Positions 7,604 to 16,113 of a stretch of DNA of 43,026 bases are shown in pieces. The position numbers and the translations under genes are program-made. The notes beneath the pieces were generated by a model that was not told the DNA's origin, made no database searches, and saw nothing but the letters and a program-made list of their open reading frames with translations. The stretch's first letter is position 1, and each line of letters begins with the position of its first letter. Source of the stretch: JAUIEH01 sp964483375 (GTDB lineage Bacteria > Pseudomonadota > Alphaproteobacteria > Caulobacterales > Maricaulaceae); the NCBI GenBank assembly GCA_964483375.1, contig CAZABJ010000020.1, positions 1-43,026 of the forward strand. The letters are read 5' to 3'.

Positions 7604-8404
7604 CTAGCGGCCCGGGGGGTCGCCCTCCGCATCGACGTCGGGTTCGCTGTCGGCCGGCGCGTCGGCTTCTCCGGTGGGGTCAGGGGCCGTGGCGCCGTCA
7701 ACAGCCGGCTCGGCGTTTTCAGCCGGCGCGCCGCCGAATTGGTCGCCGCCGTCATCCGAGACTGCGGGGTCTATGGAGTCTGGGGCGGGTTCGCTTGCCG
7801 CGCTTGCGGGCTCCGCCACCGCGGCCGCTGCGTCTTCAGCCGCCGCACTGGCGGCCTCCATGGCGGCGAGCGGCGGGGGCAGCGGTTCGGGGTCGCTCGA
7901 CTGTTCGCGGAGATAGGCGATCACGGAAATGCGTTGTTCTTGGCGCGACAAGCCTGCGAACGCCATGTTCGTGCCGCGGATGTAGCGGCGCGGGTTTTCC
8001 AAGTAGGCGTAGAGGTGCTCGTAAGTCCATTCGCCGCCGAACTCCCGCAAGGCTTGGGAGTAGGCGAAGCCCGATTGGCCCGCGACCGGAGCGCCCACGA
8101 TGTCCCAAAGGTTCGGGCCGGTCAGCGCGCCGGCGCCTTCCGCGATGTTGTGGCAGGTGGCGCATTGGCGAAAAATCCGCTCGCCCGCATCAACGGTCGC
8201 TTCAGCCAACAAGGCGCCGAAATCCGGCGGGCCTTCTTCGACGGGGGCGCCAGCACCGCCGTCTGTATTGATTTCGATGGGATAGGCCGCTTCTTCCAGC
8301 TCATGGGCGTGGAACACGACGTGCCCTGCTTCGTTGATGGCGAATATCACCAGAAACGTCGCCAGAACGGCGCCGGCGATTTTGTTCCAAAACAAGTCGC
8401 CCAT
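7604..8404 (-). CDS. cycM: Membrane-anchored class I cytochrome c (CycM/c552 type)
   Basis: Electron carrier held to the periplasmic face of the inner membrane; in this family it typically passes electrons from the bc1 complex to cytochrome oxidase. The 266-residue protein has one N-terminal hydrophobic anchor (about 9-31), a haem-binding CATCH at 81-85, and the sixth ligand Met147 in GTNMAFAGL. From about residue 175 there is a long Ala/Pro/Glu/Asp-rich tail of some 90 residues, unusual for the family, whose role is unknown. I chose ATG 8402-8404 because GAGGA lies seven bases upstream and the hydrophobic anchor begins directly after it; an upstream in-frame start at 8482 would add 26 basic residues. 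It is divergent from pheA. Confidence 0.9.
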   Translation of the reverse strand: MGDLFWNKIAGAVLATFLVIFAINEAGHVVFHAHELEEAAYPIEINTDGGAGAPVEEGPPDFGALLAEATVDAGERIFRQCATCHNIAEGAGALTGPNLWDIVGAPVAGQSGFAYSQALREFGGEWTYEHLYAYLENPRRYIRGTNMAFAGLSRQEQRISVIAYLREQSSDPEPLPPPLAAMEAASAAAEDAAAAVAEPASAASEPAPDSIDPAVSDDGGDQFGGAPAENAEPAVDGATAPDPTGEADAPADSEPDVDAEGDPPGR

Positions 8405-8593
8405 GTCGTGTCCTCGATTCCCCAGAGCGTGACGGCTTCGCGGTATCCCGCGGGCGCGGCCGATATTCAAGCAATGATACATAGGCGGGCGCGGCCGGTG
8501 ACGTCCTTGCGGCGAACCGTCGCGAACCCTCTGACGTTCGCCGCCTCGGCGACCGGCCTAAGCTGCACGAGGGCGAAAGAAGGACCAACGCAC

Positions 8594-9433
8594 ATGATCG
8601 CAAAAGTCGCCTATCAGGGCGAGCCCGGGGCCTATTCGCATTTGACCGCGCGGGATCTGTTCCCCGACGCTGAAGCGACCGCGTGCGAGACCTTCGATGC
8701 GGCGTTTGAGGCGGTGGAGCAAGGCGTCGCCGACCGCGCCGTCATCCCGATCGAAAACTCACTCGCCGGTCGGGTGGCGGACATTCACGGTCTTCTGCCT
8801 CATGCGCGTCTGCATATCGTCGCGGAACACTTCGCGCCGGTGCGGCATCAGTTGCTCGTCCGTCCAGGCGTGGCGCTCAATGACGTGGACACAGTGCGCA
8901 GTCATGTGATGGCGCTCGCCCAATGCCGCCGACTGACCAGCGTGCGCGGATGGCGGGCGGAGCGCGATGTGGACACCGCAGGGGCCGCGCGTTGGCTCGC
9001 TGAGCGCGATGAGCCGCGGGTGGCGGTGATCGCCTCGGCGTTGGCCGCTGAAATCTACGGTCTTGAAATCCTGCTCCGCGACGTGGCGGACGACCCCACT
9101 AACACCACCCGGTTCATCGTTTTGTCCGCAGCGCCGGAACGTCCTGAGGGGGAGGGCGAGGCGGCGGTGACCTCGCTCATGTTCCGCGTTCGCAACGTGC
9201 CCGCCGCCTTGTTCAAGGCCATGGGCGGGTTCGCGACAAACGGGGTCAACATGACCAAGTTGGAAAGCTATCAGCCCGACGGGGATTTCAACGCCTCCCA
9301 ATTCTACGCCGAGGTGGACGGACGGCCGGAAGATCCTCCGCTCGCCCGCGCGCTGGAGGAGTTGCAGTTCTTCTCCACGCGCACCCGGATCCTCGGCGTT
9401 TACGCCGCCCATCCCTTTCGCAAACGCCCCTAG
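8594..9433 (+). CDS. pheA: Prephenate dehydratase
   Basis: Cytoplasmic enzyme converting prephenate to phenylpyruvate in phenylalanine synthesis. The 279-residue protein is monofunctional, without a chorismate mutase domain. The catalytic domain begins right at the start (VAYQGEPGAYSH), contains IPIENSLAGRV, and has the family TRF motif at 172-174. An ACT regulatory domain follows from about 193 to 272, where the usual ESRP motif, involved in phenylalanine feedback binding, reads ESYQ. The ATG at 8594 is chosen because similarity begins there; a longer in-frame reading upstream runs antisense through cycM and is not coding. A clear terminator follows at 9483. Confidence 0.94.
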   Translation: MIAKVAYQGEPGAYSHLTARDLFPDAEATACETFDAAFEAVEQGVADRAVIPIENSLAGRVADIHGLLPHARLHIVAEHFAPVRHQLLVRPGVALNDVDTVRSHVMALAQCRRLTSVRGWRAERDVDTAGAARWLAERDEPRVAVIASALAAEIYGLEILLRDVADDPTNTTRFIVLSAAPERPEGEGEAAVTSLMFRVRNVPAALFKAMGGFATNGVNMTKLESYQPDGDFNASQFYAEVDGRPEDPPLARALEELQFFSTRTRILGVYAAHPFRKRP

Positions 9434-9482
9434 CAGGCCGGCGAACCGCGCGCTTTCAGTCACGCTGCGCTCTCTTGCGATC

Positions 9483-9507
9483 AAACGCGCGCGAGCGCGT
9501 TTTTCTT
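9483..9507 (+). terminator. Rho-independent terminator after pheA
   Basis: AAACGCGC (9483-9490) pairs perfectly with GCGCGTTT (9495-9502) around a GCGA tetraloop, followed by a T-rich run (TTTTTCTT overlapping the arm). It sits 50 bases after the pheA stop. Confidence 0.85.
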
Positions 9508-9583
9508 GCCGGTCGAAGCACCCTACCTGGGGGTCAACGACGATGAACGCACCCGTTCATCGAGACCCTCAGGGAGAAGCGAA

Positions 9584-10150
9584 ATGGCTGACTTCGCCGT
9601 GTATTCCGAAACCGATGCGCCTGAGGGCGCGCGTGACCGCCTGGCCGGGGCGAAAAAGAGCTTGGGCTTCGTGCCGAACTTGTTCGGGACATTCGCCGAA
9701 GCGCCCGTCGCGCTTGAGGCCTATCAAACCCTCGGCGGCATTTTCGACAAATCGAGCTTCACCGCGACCGAGCGTCAAATCGTGCGCTTGTCCTCGAGCT
9801 TCGTGAACGAGTGTCACTACTGCATGGCCGCCGAAGCGGCGGTGTCGAACCTGCAAAAGGTAGACGCCGATATCGTCGCGGCGCTGCGCGAAGGCCGGCC
9901 GCTGGCGGACCCCAAGCTTGAAACCCTGCGACGGTTCACCGCCCAAGTCACCGAGCGGCGCGGCTGGGTCTCGGACGAGGACGTTCAGACCTTCCTCAAC
10001 GCCGGCTACACGCGTGCGAATGTTCTCGAGGTGATCGTCGGCGTCGCCCAAAAAGTCTTGTCGAACTACACCAATCACATCGCCAAGACACCGCTGGACG
10101 AGCCGTTCAAACCGCTGGCGTGGACCAAGCCCGCCACTCAACCCGCTTAA
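9584..10150 (+). CDS. Carboxymuconolactone decarboxylase/AhpD-like protein
   Basis: A 188-residue all-helical protein of the AhpD/CMD superfamily. The key motif is ECHYCMAAE near residues 76-84, with the Cys-x-x-Cys pair and the downstream acidic residue of the peroxidase-type active site. This suggests an alkylhydroperoxidase-like thiol activity rather than muconolactone decarboxylation. The flanking helices (TATERQIVRLSSSFV before and VLEVIVGVAQKVLSNYTNHI after) match the family. GGGAG lies seven bases before the ATG. An upstream in-frame Met at 9506 lacks a ribosome-binding site and family similarity. It stands alone after a terminator; the physiological substrate is unknown. Confidence 0.88.
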   Translation: MADFAVYSETDAPEGARDRLAGAKKSLGFVPNLFGTFAEAPVALEAYQTLGGIFDKSSFTATERQIVRLSSSFVNECHYCMAAEAAVSNLQKVDADIVAALREGRPLADPKLETLRRFTAQVTERRGWVSDEDVQTFLNAGYTRANVLEVIVGVAQKVLSNYTNHIAKTPLDEPFKPLAWTKPATQPA

Positions 10151-10224
10151 GCAATCGCTTTGTTTGGCGCCGGCGCGTCTTGATGGCGCGTCGGCTCATT
10201 CCTCCCTGTTGAAGGAATTTGCTC

Positions 10225-10614
10225 ATGGCCCGTGTTCTCGCTGCGGTGATCGTTTCTCTCCTTGTGGCGCCGGTCGCGACATTCGCGCAGGACCGCCCAA
10301 CGCTTTCTCCCACGGCCGCTGAGCGCGCTCTCGTGTTCGAACGCGCGCAAGAAGATATCGGCGCGGGCGCGTTGTCGCTGGCGCGTGATGAAACCGGGCG
10401 CTGGGCGGTGGCCGCGCGCGAAGACGCCGATCGTCTCGCCGCCATCGAGCGGGTCCGCTGGCGGGTCCAAGACCAGACCGCGGTATCGTTCTCGGACGCC
10501 GAGCTGGAAGGCTCCGCGTCCGCGGCGACCGTGGCGGGCATCGCGGGATTGGGCGGTCAGGCGGAGGTTCCGCCCGTCGCGCTCTCGGCGAGTGAGGGTG
10601 TTGGTCTGAACTAG
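10225..10614 (+). CDS. Small exported protein of unknown function
   Basis: A 129-residue protein I do not recognise. It begins with a clear Sec signal peptide (MARVLAAVIVSLLVAPVATFAQD, cleavage likely after residue 22). The mature part is about 107 residues, acidic and helical, with WAVAAREDADRLAAIERVRW in the middle, and no cysteine. The ATG is supported by GAAGGAA eight bases upstream; a TTG two codons earlier is less likely. It lies 74 bases after the AhpD-like gene and converges with nudC. Probably a periplasmic protein; no function can be inferred. Confidence 0.65.
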   Translation: MARVLAAVIVSLLVAPVATFAQDRPTLSPTAAERALVFERAQEDIGAGALSLARDETGRWAVAAREDADRLAAIERVRWRVQDQTAVSFSDAELEGSASAATVAGIAGLGGQAEVPPVALSASEGVGLN

Positions 10615-10636
10615 GCGCGTTGGGGCCTGCGGGCGG

Positions 10637-11572
10637 TCACTTCGCCCAAAGCGCCATAAGATGATGGGCGATGGCGACTTTGGGCGGACAGCGCAAGGTC
10701 GCATGCCCGCCCGCCAGCAGCGTGCGGACTTCGTCGCGGCCGAACCAGCGGGCGTCCTCCAACTCGTTCGCATCAATCGAAATCGTCTCGCTCAGCGCGT
10801 CTGCGAGCACCCCGACCATGAGCGACGAGGGGAAAGGCCAAGGCTGGCTCGCGGCGTAGCGCACCGCGCCGACCCGGATGCCGGCTTCCTCATAGGTCTC
10901 GCGACGCACAGCCTGTTCTACGGTTTCGCCCACCTCGATAAAGCCCGCTAGGCATGACCAAAACTGAGGCGGCCAACCGGATTGTCGACCGAGCAACAGT
11001 TGGTCCCCGCGTCCCACAGCCATAATCACCACCGGGTCGACGCGCGGGAAGTGCGAAGCCCCGCAGGACGGGCACGCGCGCTTCCATCCGCCCATCTCCG
11101 GCACGCTGGGCGCGCCGCAATTGGCGCAAAATCCGTGACGCGCATGCCAGGCGATGAGCGAGCGGGCGCAACCCAGCAACATGGCGTCGCGCGCCGACAG
11201 CTGGGGCGCAAGGGCGCGCAAATCGGTGAACTCGCCCATGCCGGCAAGGGGAAAACTCGGCCCCGGCGCGCTGTCTGGCGGCAGGACGGCGGCGAAGGTG
11301 GGCGCGTTTCCGTCCATCCCCAAAAACAACGTGAACTCCGCATTCAATAGCGGCGCGGAGGCTGCGCTCAAGAAGCCCGCCTCAACCCCGTCAGCGGTTT
11401 TCAACGCAAAGGGTTCGCCGCGCCAGAACGGCGCGATGACCGCACGCGGGTCGGCTTTAAGCGCAGCGATTTTCTCGGCGTCTTTGCGCAGCGGGTCGGC
11501 GCGATCGAGCGCGTCATGGACAAAACCGAGCGCGGGGTCGGCGAAGGCGGAAGCGGTGTGGTCGTCGGCCAT
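10637..11572 (-). CDS. nudC: NAD(H) pyrophosphatase / NAD-capped RNA hydrolase
   Basis: Nudix hydrolase that cleaves NADH to NMNH and AMP and can remove NAD caps from RNA. The 311-residue protein has the full NudC layout: an N-terminal domain, a zinc ribbon with CANC and CPSC pairs (about 148-170), then the Nudix box GFIEVGETVEQ...REtyEEAG (about 212-234) and the diagnostic NudC motif SQPWPFPSSLM just after it. All Nudix catalytic glutamates are present. No strong ribosome-binding site precedes the ATG. It is divergent from the SRP RNA gene; in many Alphaproteobacteria these two are close together, which fits. Confidence 0.94.
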   Translation of the reverse strand: MADDHTASAFADPALGFVHDALDRADPLRKDAEKIAALKADPRAVIAPFWRGEPFALKTADGVEAGFLSAASAPLLNAEFTLFLGMDGNAPTFAAVLPPDSAPGPSFPLAGMGEFTDLRALAPQLSARDAMLLGCARSLIAWHARHGFCANCGAPSVPEMGGWKRACPSCGASHFPRVDPVVIMAVGRGDQLLLGRQSGWPPQFWSCLAGFIEVGETVEQAVRRETYEEAGIRVGAVRYAASQPWPFPSSLMVGVLADALSETISIDANELEDARWFGRDEVRTLLAGGHATLRCPPKVAIAHHLMALWAK

Positions 11573-11655
11573 ACCGGCTTTTACCGCGCAGGCGCTCTGT
11601 GGTCATGTCCTGTTCGTTTGAGAGGCTATGGTGGAGCGAAACGCCGCCCGGCATC

Positions 11656-11684
11656 TTGCATCCCGCGGCGCGGGCCCTGATATT
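11656..11684 (+). promoter_or_regulatory. Sigma-70-like promoter of the SRP RNA gene
   Basis: TTGCAT (11656-11661) and GATATT (11679-11684) are separated by 17 bases, and the predicted RNA 5' end at 11691 lies seven bases after the -10 box. The geometry agrees well with the independently deduced RNA boundary. Confidence 0.6.
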
Positions 11685-11690
11685 TCGCGC

Positions 11691-11785
11691 GGAAGGCCGG
11701 CGCGGACGGGATCCTCGCCAACCCGGTCAGGTCCGGAAGGAAGCAGCCGTAACGAGTTTCTTCCCGGGTCGTCGTCCGGTCTTCC
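11691..11785 (+). ncRNA. ffs: Signal recognition particle RNA (4.5S type)
   Basis: RNA scaffold of the signal recognition particle, which binds Ffh and targets membrane proteins. The universally conserved domain IV core is present at about 11725-11752 (GGTCAGGTCCGGAAGGAAGC). The ends define the gene: GGAAGGCCGG (11691-11700) pairs with CCGGTCTTCC (11776-11785) with one G-U pair, giving a 95-base hairpin RNA of the small bacterial type. Internal arms such as GACGGGA and TCCCGGGTC support the rod structure. Ends are inferred from pairing and could be off by a few bases. Confidence 0.93.
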
Positions 11786-11961
11786 ACCCGCTACGCCGAC
11801 GCGGCCTCGCGCGCGGTTCGGCATGCAGTCACTGGGGGCGCGTCGCCCGTGCGCGGTCGCGTCTGTTGAAAGCGCCTTGGCGGCGCGGACGGCGATTGAG
11901 CTTTCTCGATGAACCCGGTAGGACTCGATTAACGATAAAATTCTGTCTCAAAGGGAAAGCT

Positions 11962-14157
11962 ATGAAACCGGTTCTCTTGCTGAGCGCGGCGAGCTGCGCG
12001 CTGTTATTCGCCGCCTACGCGCCTACGCACATGGCCCAAGCACAAGACGAAGACGCGGCCGTCGCCGAAGTCGACGCCGCGACTGACGACGCAGCGACGG
12101 ACGACGCCGCAACCGAGGCGTCCAATCCGCTTCTCGCCGACTGGGACACCCCGCATGGCGCGCCGCCCTTCGACCTGATCGAAGAAGCGCATTTCATTCC
12201 CGCCTTCGACGCCGCGATGGCGAGCCACAATGTCGAAATCGACGCCATCGCGACCAATCCCGAAGCGCCGACCTTTGAGAACACGCTGCTCGCGCTTGAA
12301 ACTTCCGGCGAGAATTTGGGCCGGGTCAGCCGGGTCTTCTTCAACCTCACCAGCTCGGCGAGCAATGACGAAATCCGGGCCATCCAGCGGGAGATGAGCC
12401 CGCGCTTGGCCGCGCACTCCGCAGCGATCACGCTCAATGCTGACCTTTTCGCCCGTATCGACACGCTCTACGCCCAGCGCGACGAGCTCGAGCTCACCGA
12501 CCAGCAGCGCCGCCTGCTGGAAACCAGCCATGAAGACTTCGTGCGCGCCGGCGCGCAGCTGGAAGGCGACGACCGCGCCCGTTTCGCTGAAATCCGCGCG
12601 TCGCTGGCCGGCCTCTACACCCAGTTCTCCCAAAACGAGCAGGCCGACCGGGAAAGCTGGACCTTGGCGCTCGACGCAGAAGATCTTGAAGGGCTGCCTG
12701 ACTTCGTGGTCTCCGCCGCAGCCGGCGCCGCGGCTGACCGGGACATGGAAGGCCATGTGATCACGCTTGCGCGCTCCAGCGTCGAGCCCTTCCTGCAAAC
12801 CGCGCCGAACCGGGAGCTGCGCGAAGAGGCGTGGCGCGCTTGGATGAGCCGCGGCGACAACGACAACGAAGTCAACAACCACGAGACCATTCGGGGGATC
12901 CTAGCCCTGCGGCTGGAGATGGCGAACCTCCTCGGCTTTGAGACCTTCGCCCACTACCGCACCGCAGGCACGATGGCCGGCACGCCCGACGCCGCTTTGT
13001 CGCTGATGGAGCAGGTTTGGTGGCCTGCGCGCGAACGCGCGCTCGAAGAGCAAGCGGACATCGAGGCGCGCATCGCCGCCGCAGGTCTGGAGCATGAAGC
13101 GGCTCCGTGGGATTGGCGCTACTACACCGAGCAGGTCCGCGAGGAGCGCTATGACCTCGATCCCAGCGAGGTGAAAGCCTATCTGCAGCTCGACAATATG
13201 ATCGAGGCGCAGTTCTACGTCGCCGAGCGTCTGTTCGGCGTCACGTTCACCGAGCGCGACGACGTCCCGACCTATCACCCCGACGTTCGCGTTTGGGAGA
13301 TGAACGACGCCGAGGGCCAAGTCGTGGGGCTGTTCTTCGGCGACTATTTCGCCCGGCCCGGGAAGCGCGGCGGCGCTTGGATGTCGAGCTTCCGCGTGCA
13401 AGACGGCGTGAACGGGGAAATCCCGATCATCATCAACAACTGCAACTACAATCGCCCCGCTGAAGGCGAACCGGCGCTGTTGTCGTTCATCGACGCCTCC
13501 ACCCTGTTCCACGAGTTCGGCCACGCCTTGCACGGGCTTCTGTCGCAAACCGACTATCCGAGCCTGGCCGGCACGTCGGTCGATCGCGATTTCGTGGAGT
13601 TCCCCGCGCAAATCTATGAGCACTGGCTGGAGCAGCCGGAAGTTCTGGAGCGGTTCGCGCTGCACTATGAAACCGGCGAACCGATGCCGCAGGAGCTTCT
13701 TGAGCGCGTGCTCCGGGCTCAGACCTTCAACCAAGGTTTCGCGACGGTGGAGTTCCTGAACTCCGGCTTCGTCGACATGGCTTACCACCTCAACACCGCG
13801 CCGACAGAAATCGACGTGGCGGCGTTTGAAGCGGAAACGCTGGAGAGCCGGGACAACCTGGACATCATCCCGATGCGCCACCGTTCGACGCACTTCCTGC
13901 ACACCTTCGCAGGGGAAGGCTACTCAGCGGGCTATTACAGCTATCTCTGGGCCGGCGTTCTGGACAATGACGGGTTCGCCGCCTTTGAAGAGGCCGGCGA
14001 CATCTTCGATCCCGAACTCGCCCAGCGTCTGCTCGACAACGTGTTCTCGGCCGGGGACACCCGCCCGGCGATGGACGCCTATGTCGGCTTCCGCGGACGC
14101 GAGCCCTCCGTCGAGCCGTTGCTGCGCAATCGCGGCTTCGCCGAGACCGCCGGCTAA
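11962..14157 (+). CDS. Exported M3 family zinc metallopeptidase (Dcp/oligopeptidase A-like)
   Basis: Zinc oligopeptidase that trims short peptides. The 731-residue protein carries the zinc motif HEFGH at 517-521 and a downstream Glu ligand region (FVEFPAQ). The M3 catalytic domain spans about 270-725, and the N-terminal domain shows the family pattern ALLALETSGENLGRV. It starts with a hydrophobic signal sequence, so it acts in the periplasm; SAASC could be a weak lipobox. A short acidic low-complexity linker (repeats of DAATD) follows the signal. AAGGG sits eight bases before the ATG; the in-frame sequence further upstream runs through ffs and is non-coding. A strong hairpin follows the stop. 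Confidence 0.92.
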   Translation: MKPVLLLSAASCALLFAAYAPTHMAQAQDEDAAVAEVDAATDDAATDDAATEASNPLLADWDTPHGAPPFDLIEEAHFIPAFDAAMASHNVEIDAIATNPEAPTFENTLLALETSGENLGRVSRVFFNLTSSASNDEIRAIQREMSPRLAAHSAAITLNADLFARIDTLYAQRDELELTDQQRRLLETSHEDFVRAGAQLEGDDRARFAEIRASLAGLYTQFSQNEQADRESWTLALDAEDLEGLPDFVVSAAAGAAADRDMEGHVITLARSSVEPFLQTAPNRELREEAWRAWMSRGDNDNEVNNHETIRGILALRLEMANLLGFETFAHYRTAGTMAGTPDAALSLMEQVWWPARERALEEQADIEARIAAAGLEHEAAPWDWRYYTEQVREERYDLDPSEVKAYLQLDNMIEAQFYVAERLFGVTFTERDDVPTYHPDVRVWEMNDAEGQVVGLFFGDYFARPGKRGGAWMSSFRVQDGVNGEIPIIINNCNYNRPAEGEPALLSFIDASTLFHEFGHALHGLLSQTDYPSLAGTSVDRDFVEFPAQIYEHWLEQPEVLERFALHYETGEPMPQELLERVLRAQTFNQGFATVEFLNSGFVDMAYHLNTAPTEIDVAAFEAETLESRDNLDIIPMRHRSTHFLHTFAGEGYSAGYYSYLWAGVLDNDGFAAFEEAGDIFDPELAQRLLDNVFSAGDTRPAMDAYVGFRGREPSVEPLLRNRGFAETAG

Positions 14158-14178
14158 GCGGCTGGCGCGGACGTCTAC

Positions 14179-14208
14179 GACCCGGGCGGCTTGGTCGCCG
14201 TCCGGGTC
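14179..14208. terminator. Hairpin between convergent genes (bidirectional terminator candidate)
   Basis: GACCCGGGCGGC (14179-14190) pairs with GCCGTCCGGGTC (14197-14208) over 12 positions with one G-U pair and a six-base loop. It separates the M3 peptidase from the convergent TlpA-like gene. No long T run follows, so efficiency is uncertain. Confidence 0.6.
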
Positions 14209-14230
14209 AGACGCCTGTCTTCTGCTGAAC

Positions 14231-14755
14231 CTAGTCCCCGCCAGCCGCCGCCTCATAGAGGGCTTCGAGCACGGCGTCGGGACCGCCGGTGAAGCGAAGG
14301 CTCGTTTGGGCGTGGGTGATCACGCCTTCGGCGTCCACCACGATGTAGCTGGGATACCAAATGACCTCATAGAGGTCGCCGATGGCGCCGGCCGGATCCA
14401 TGATGACCGGGAACTCGTGCCCGATTTCGGCGAAGTATTCGTCGACTGAAGCGTAGTGGCCGGTTTCGCCCACGTGAATGTCGAGCATCTCCGCGCCATC
14501 GATTGCGCCGATGGCGGCGCGCAGCGCCTCCACGTGACGTTCGTCGCGGAAGCACTCCGCACACCAGAGCCCCCAAAAATGCAACACCGTCGGCCCGCCT
14601 TGGGACGGCAGGGGCGCGGCTTCGTTCGCCAGCGTGAAGCTGGGGGCGGCGTCGCCAAGCAAGCCGTAATCTTCATAGAGATCGGCCGGGTCGGAGCATG
14701 CCGCCAGGGCGCCGACGGCGAGCAAGACCGAAGCCGACCACCGCCAAACGCCCAT
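14231..14755 (-). CDS. TlpA-like thioredoxin-fold lipoprotein
   Basis: Periplasmic thiol-disulfide protein of 174 residues. Signal peptide with lipobox LAAC (Cys20), then a thioredoxin fold with active site WCAEC (Cys65, Cys68) and the cis-proline region WYPSYIVVD. The family name is secure; whether it reduces cytochrome c maturation substrates or another target is open. Start: ATG 14755 with GGGAG six bases upstream; a TTG one codon earlier is less likely. Its start lies 11 bases after the thiolase stop, so the two probably form an operon, although their functions are unrelated. Confidence 0.85.
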   Translation of the reverse strand: MGVWRWSASVLLAVGALAACSDPADLYEDYGLLGDAAPSFTLANEAAPLPSQGGPTVLHFWGLWCAECFRDERHVEALRAAIGAIDGAEMLDIHVGETGHYASVDEYFAEIGHEFPVIMDPAGAIGDLYEVIWYPSYIVVDAEGVITHAQTSLRFTGGPDAVLEALYEAAAGGD

Positions 14756-14766
14756 CAATCGCTCCC

Positions 14767-15990
14767 TTAGACCGCCTCAAACAGTCCTGCAGCTCCCATG
14801 CCGCCGCCGATGCACATGGTGACCACGCCGCGTTTGGCGCCGCGCCGCTTCATTTCCATCAGGATGTGGCCGGTGCAGCGCGCGCCTGTCATGCCGTAGG
14901 GGTGGCCGATGGAGATCGAGCCGCCGTTCACGTTGTACTTTTCAGGGTCGATGCCAAGCGCGTCGCGGCAATACAGGCACTGGCTGGCGAACGCTTCATT
15001 CAGCTCCCACAGGTCGATGTCACCGACTGTCAGCCCATGACGCTCTAACAGCCGCGGGACGGCTTTCACCGGGCCGATGCCCATCTCGTCGGGTTCAACC
15101 CCAGCGGTGGCGAAGCCCACGAACCGGCCAAGCGGTTCAAGCCCCCGACGTTCGGCTTCCTTGGCTTCCATCAGCACAAGCGCAGCGGCGCCGTCAGCGA
15201 GTTGCGAGGCGTTGCCCGCGGTGATGGACTTGCCTTCCTTCACCTTCTGACCGTTGGCGAACACCGGGGCGAGGCCTTTCAGGTCGTCGAGCGTCGTTTG
15301 AGGTCGGTTGCACTCGTCCCGATCGACGGTGTGTTCGACAACCGAGGTTTCCCCGGTGGCCTTGTCGAACTTCTTCCATTTCGCCGTAAGCGGGACAATT
15401 TCTTCCGCATAGAGACCTTTGTCCTGGGCCGCGGCGGTCCGCTTCTGGCTCTGCAAAGCGTAATCGTCCTGGGCCTCACGGGAGACCTTGTAGCGCTCCG
15501 CCACCACTTCGGCGGTCTCGATCATGGTCATCCACAACGCGGCGTGGGAGGCGAACAAACCCGGCTCGACGAAATGGTGCATGTTCAGCGCGGGCTTGCC
15601 CTCATCGGTCATGCCGCGCTCCACCAAGGAAATCGACTCCACGCCGCCCGCAGCCATCACCGGGCTATGGCCGTTGATGATTTGATAGGCCGCGCCGGCC
15701 ACCGCCTGCAGACCGCTGGCGCAGTAGCGCGTCAGCGTCATGCCGCCGGTCGTCACCGGGCAACCGGCCTTCACCGCCGCGTTGCGGGCGAGATTGTGCC
15801 CGGTCGCGCCTTCGGGATAGCCGCAGCCCAGAACGAAATCCTCAACATCGCCGGGGTCGACATTGGCCCGCGCCATGGCGTTGGCCAGCGCATGCCCGGC
15901 GAGCGTCGCGCCATGGGTGTCGTTGAATGAGCCGCGAATGGACTTCGCGAGCCCCGTGCGGGCGTAGGACACGATGACGGCGTCGCGCAT
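14767..15990 (-). CDS. Acetyl-CoA acyltransferase (thiolase)
   Basis: Cytoplasmic thiolase that cleaves 3-ketoacyl-CoA (beta-oxidation) or condenses acetyl-CoA. The 407-residue protein has the three catalytic positions: nucleophile Cys90 in RYCASGLQ, His363 in IGHPYGMTGAR, and Cys393 in CIGGGMGAAG. Length is typical. Sequence style fits the FadA-like alphaproteobacterial group, but whether it is degradative or biosynthetic cannot be decided from this window because no fadB-like partner is present. It heads a two-gene unit with the TlpA-like lipoprotein and is divergent from the TPR gene at 16114. Confidence 0.93.
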   Translation of the reverse strand: MRDAVIVSYARTGLAKSIRGSFNDTHGATLAGHALANAMARANVDPGDVEDFVLGCGYPEGATGHNLARNAAVKAGCPVTTGGMTLTRYCASGLQAVAGAAYQIINGHSPVMAAGGVESISLVERGMTDEGKPALNMHHFVEPGLFASHAALWMTMIETAEVVAERYKVSREAQDDYALQSQKRTAAAQDKGLYAEEIVPLTAKWKKFDKATGETSVVEHTVDRDECNRPQTTLDDLKGLAPVFANGQKVKEGKSITAGNASQLADGAAALVLMEAKEAERRGLEPLGRFVGFATAGVEPDEMGIGPVKAVPRLLERHGLTVGDIDLWELNEAFASQCLYCRDALGIDPEKYNVNGGSISIGHPYGMTGARCTGHILMEMKRRGAKRGVVTMCIGGGMGAAGLFEAV

Positions 15991-16052
15991 GGCGTTTCTC
16001 CCGGAAAAAAGAGCGTCCGCACGAAGGGCGGGCTTGGCCTGTAGCCTAGCGA

Positions 16053-16066
16053 GCCTGCATGCAGGC
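16053..16066. promoter_or_regulatory. 14-base perfect palindrome between divergent genes
   Basis: GCCTGCATGCAGGC reads identically on both strands and lies in the 123-base region between the divergent thiolase and TPR genes, a plausible position for a dimeric regulator. The regulator is unknown and a chance palindrome is possible. Confidence 0.3.
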
Positions 16067-16113
16067 GCCCACCGCTAACCGACCCTTAACCGCCTCAGGG
16101 CGACAGCTGAACC

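Noticed and set aside
7739..8593. Long plus-strand open frame in front of pheA
   Set aside because: It runs antisense through the cycM gene and has no similarity; pheA homology and start fit ATG 8594.
11599..11961. Open frame upstream of the M3 peptidase that would extend it by 121 residues
   Set aside because: It overlaps the SRP RNA gene and lacks a signal peptide at its start; ATG 11962 has both ribosome-binding site and signal peptide.
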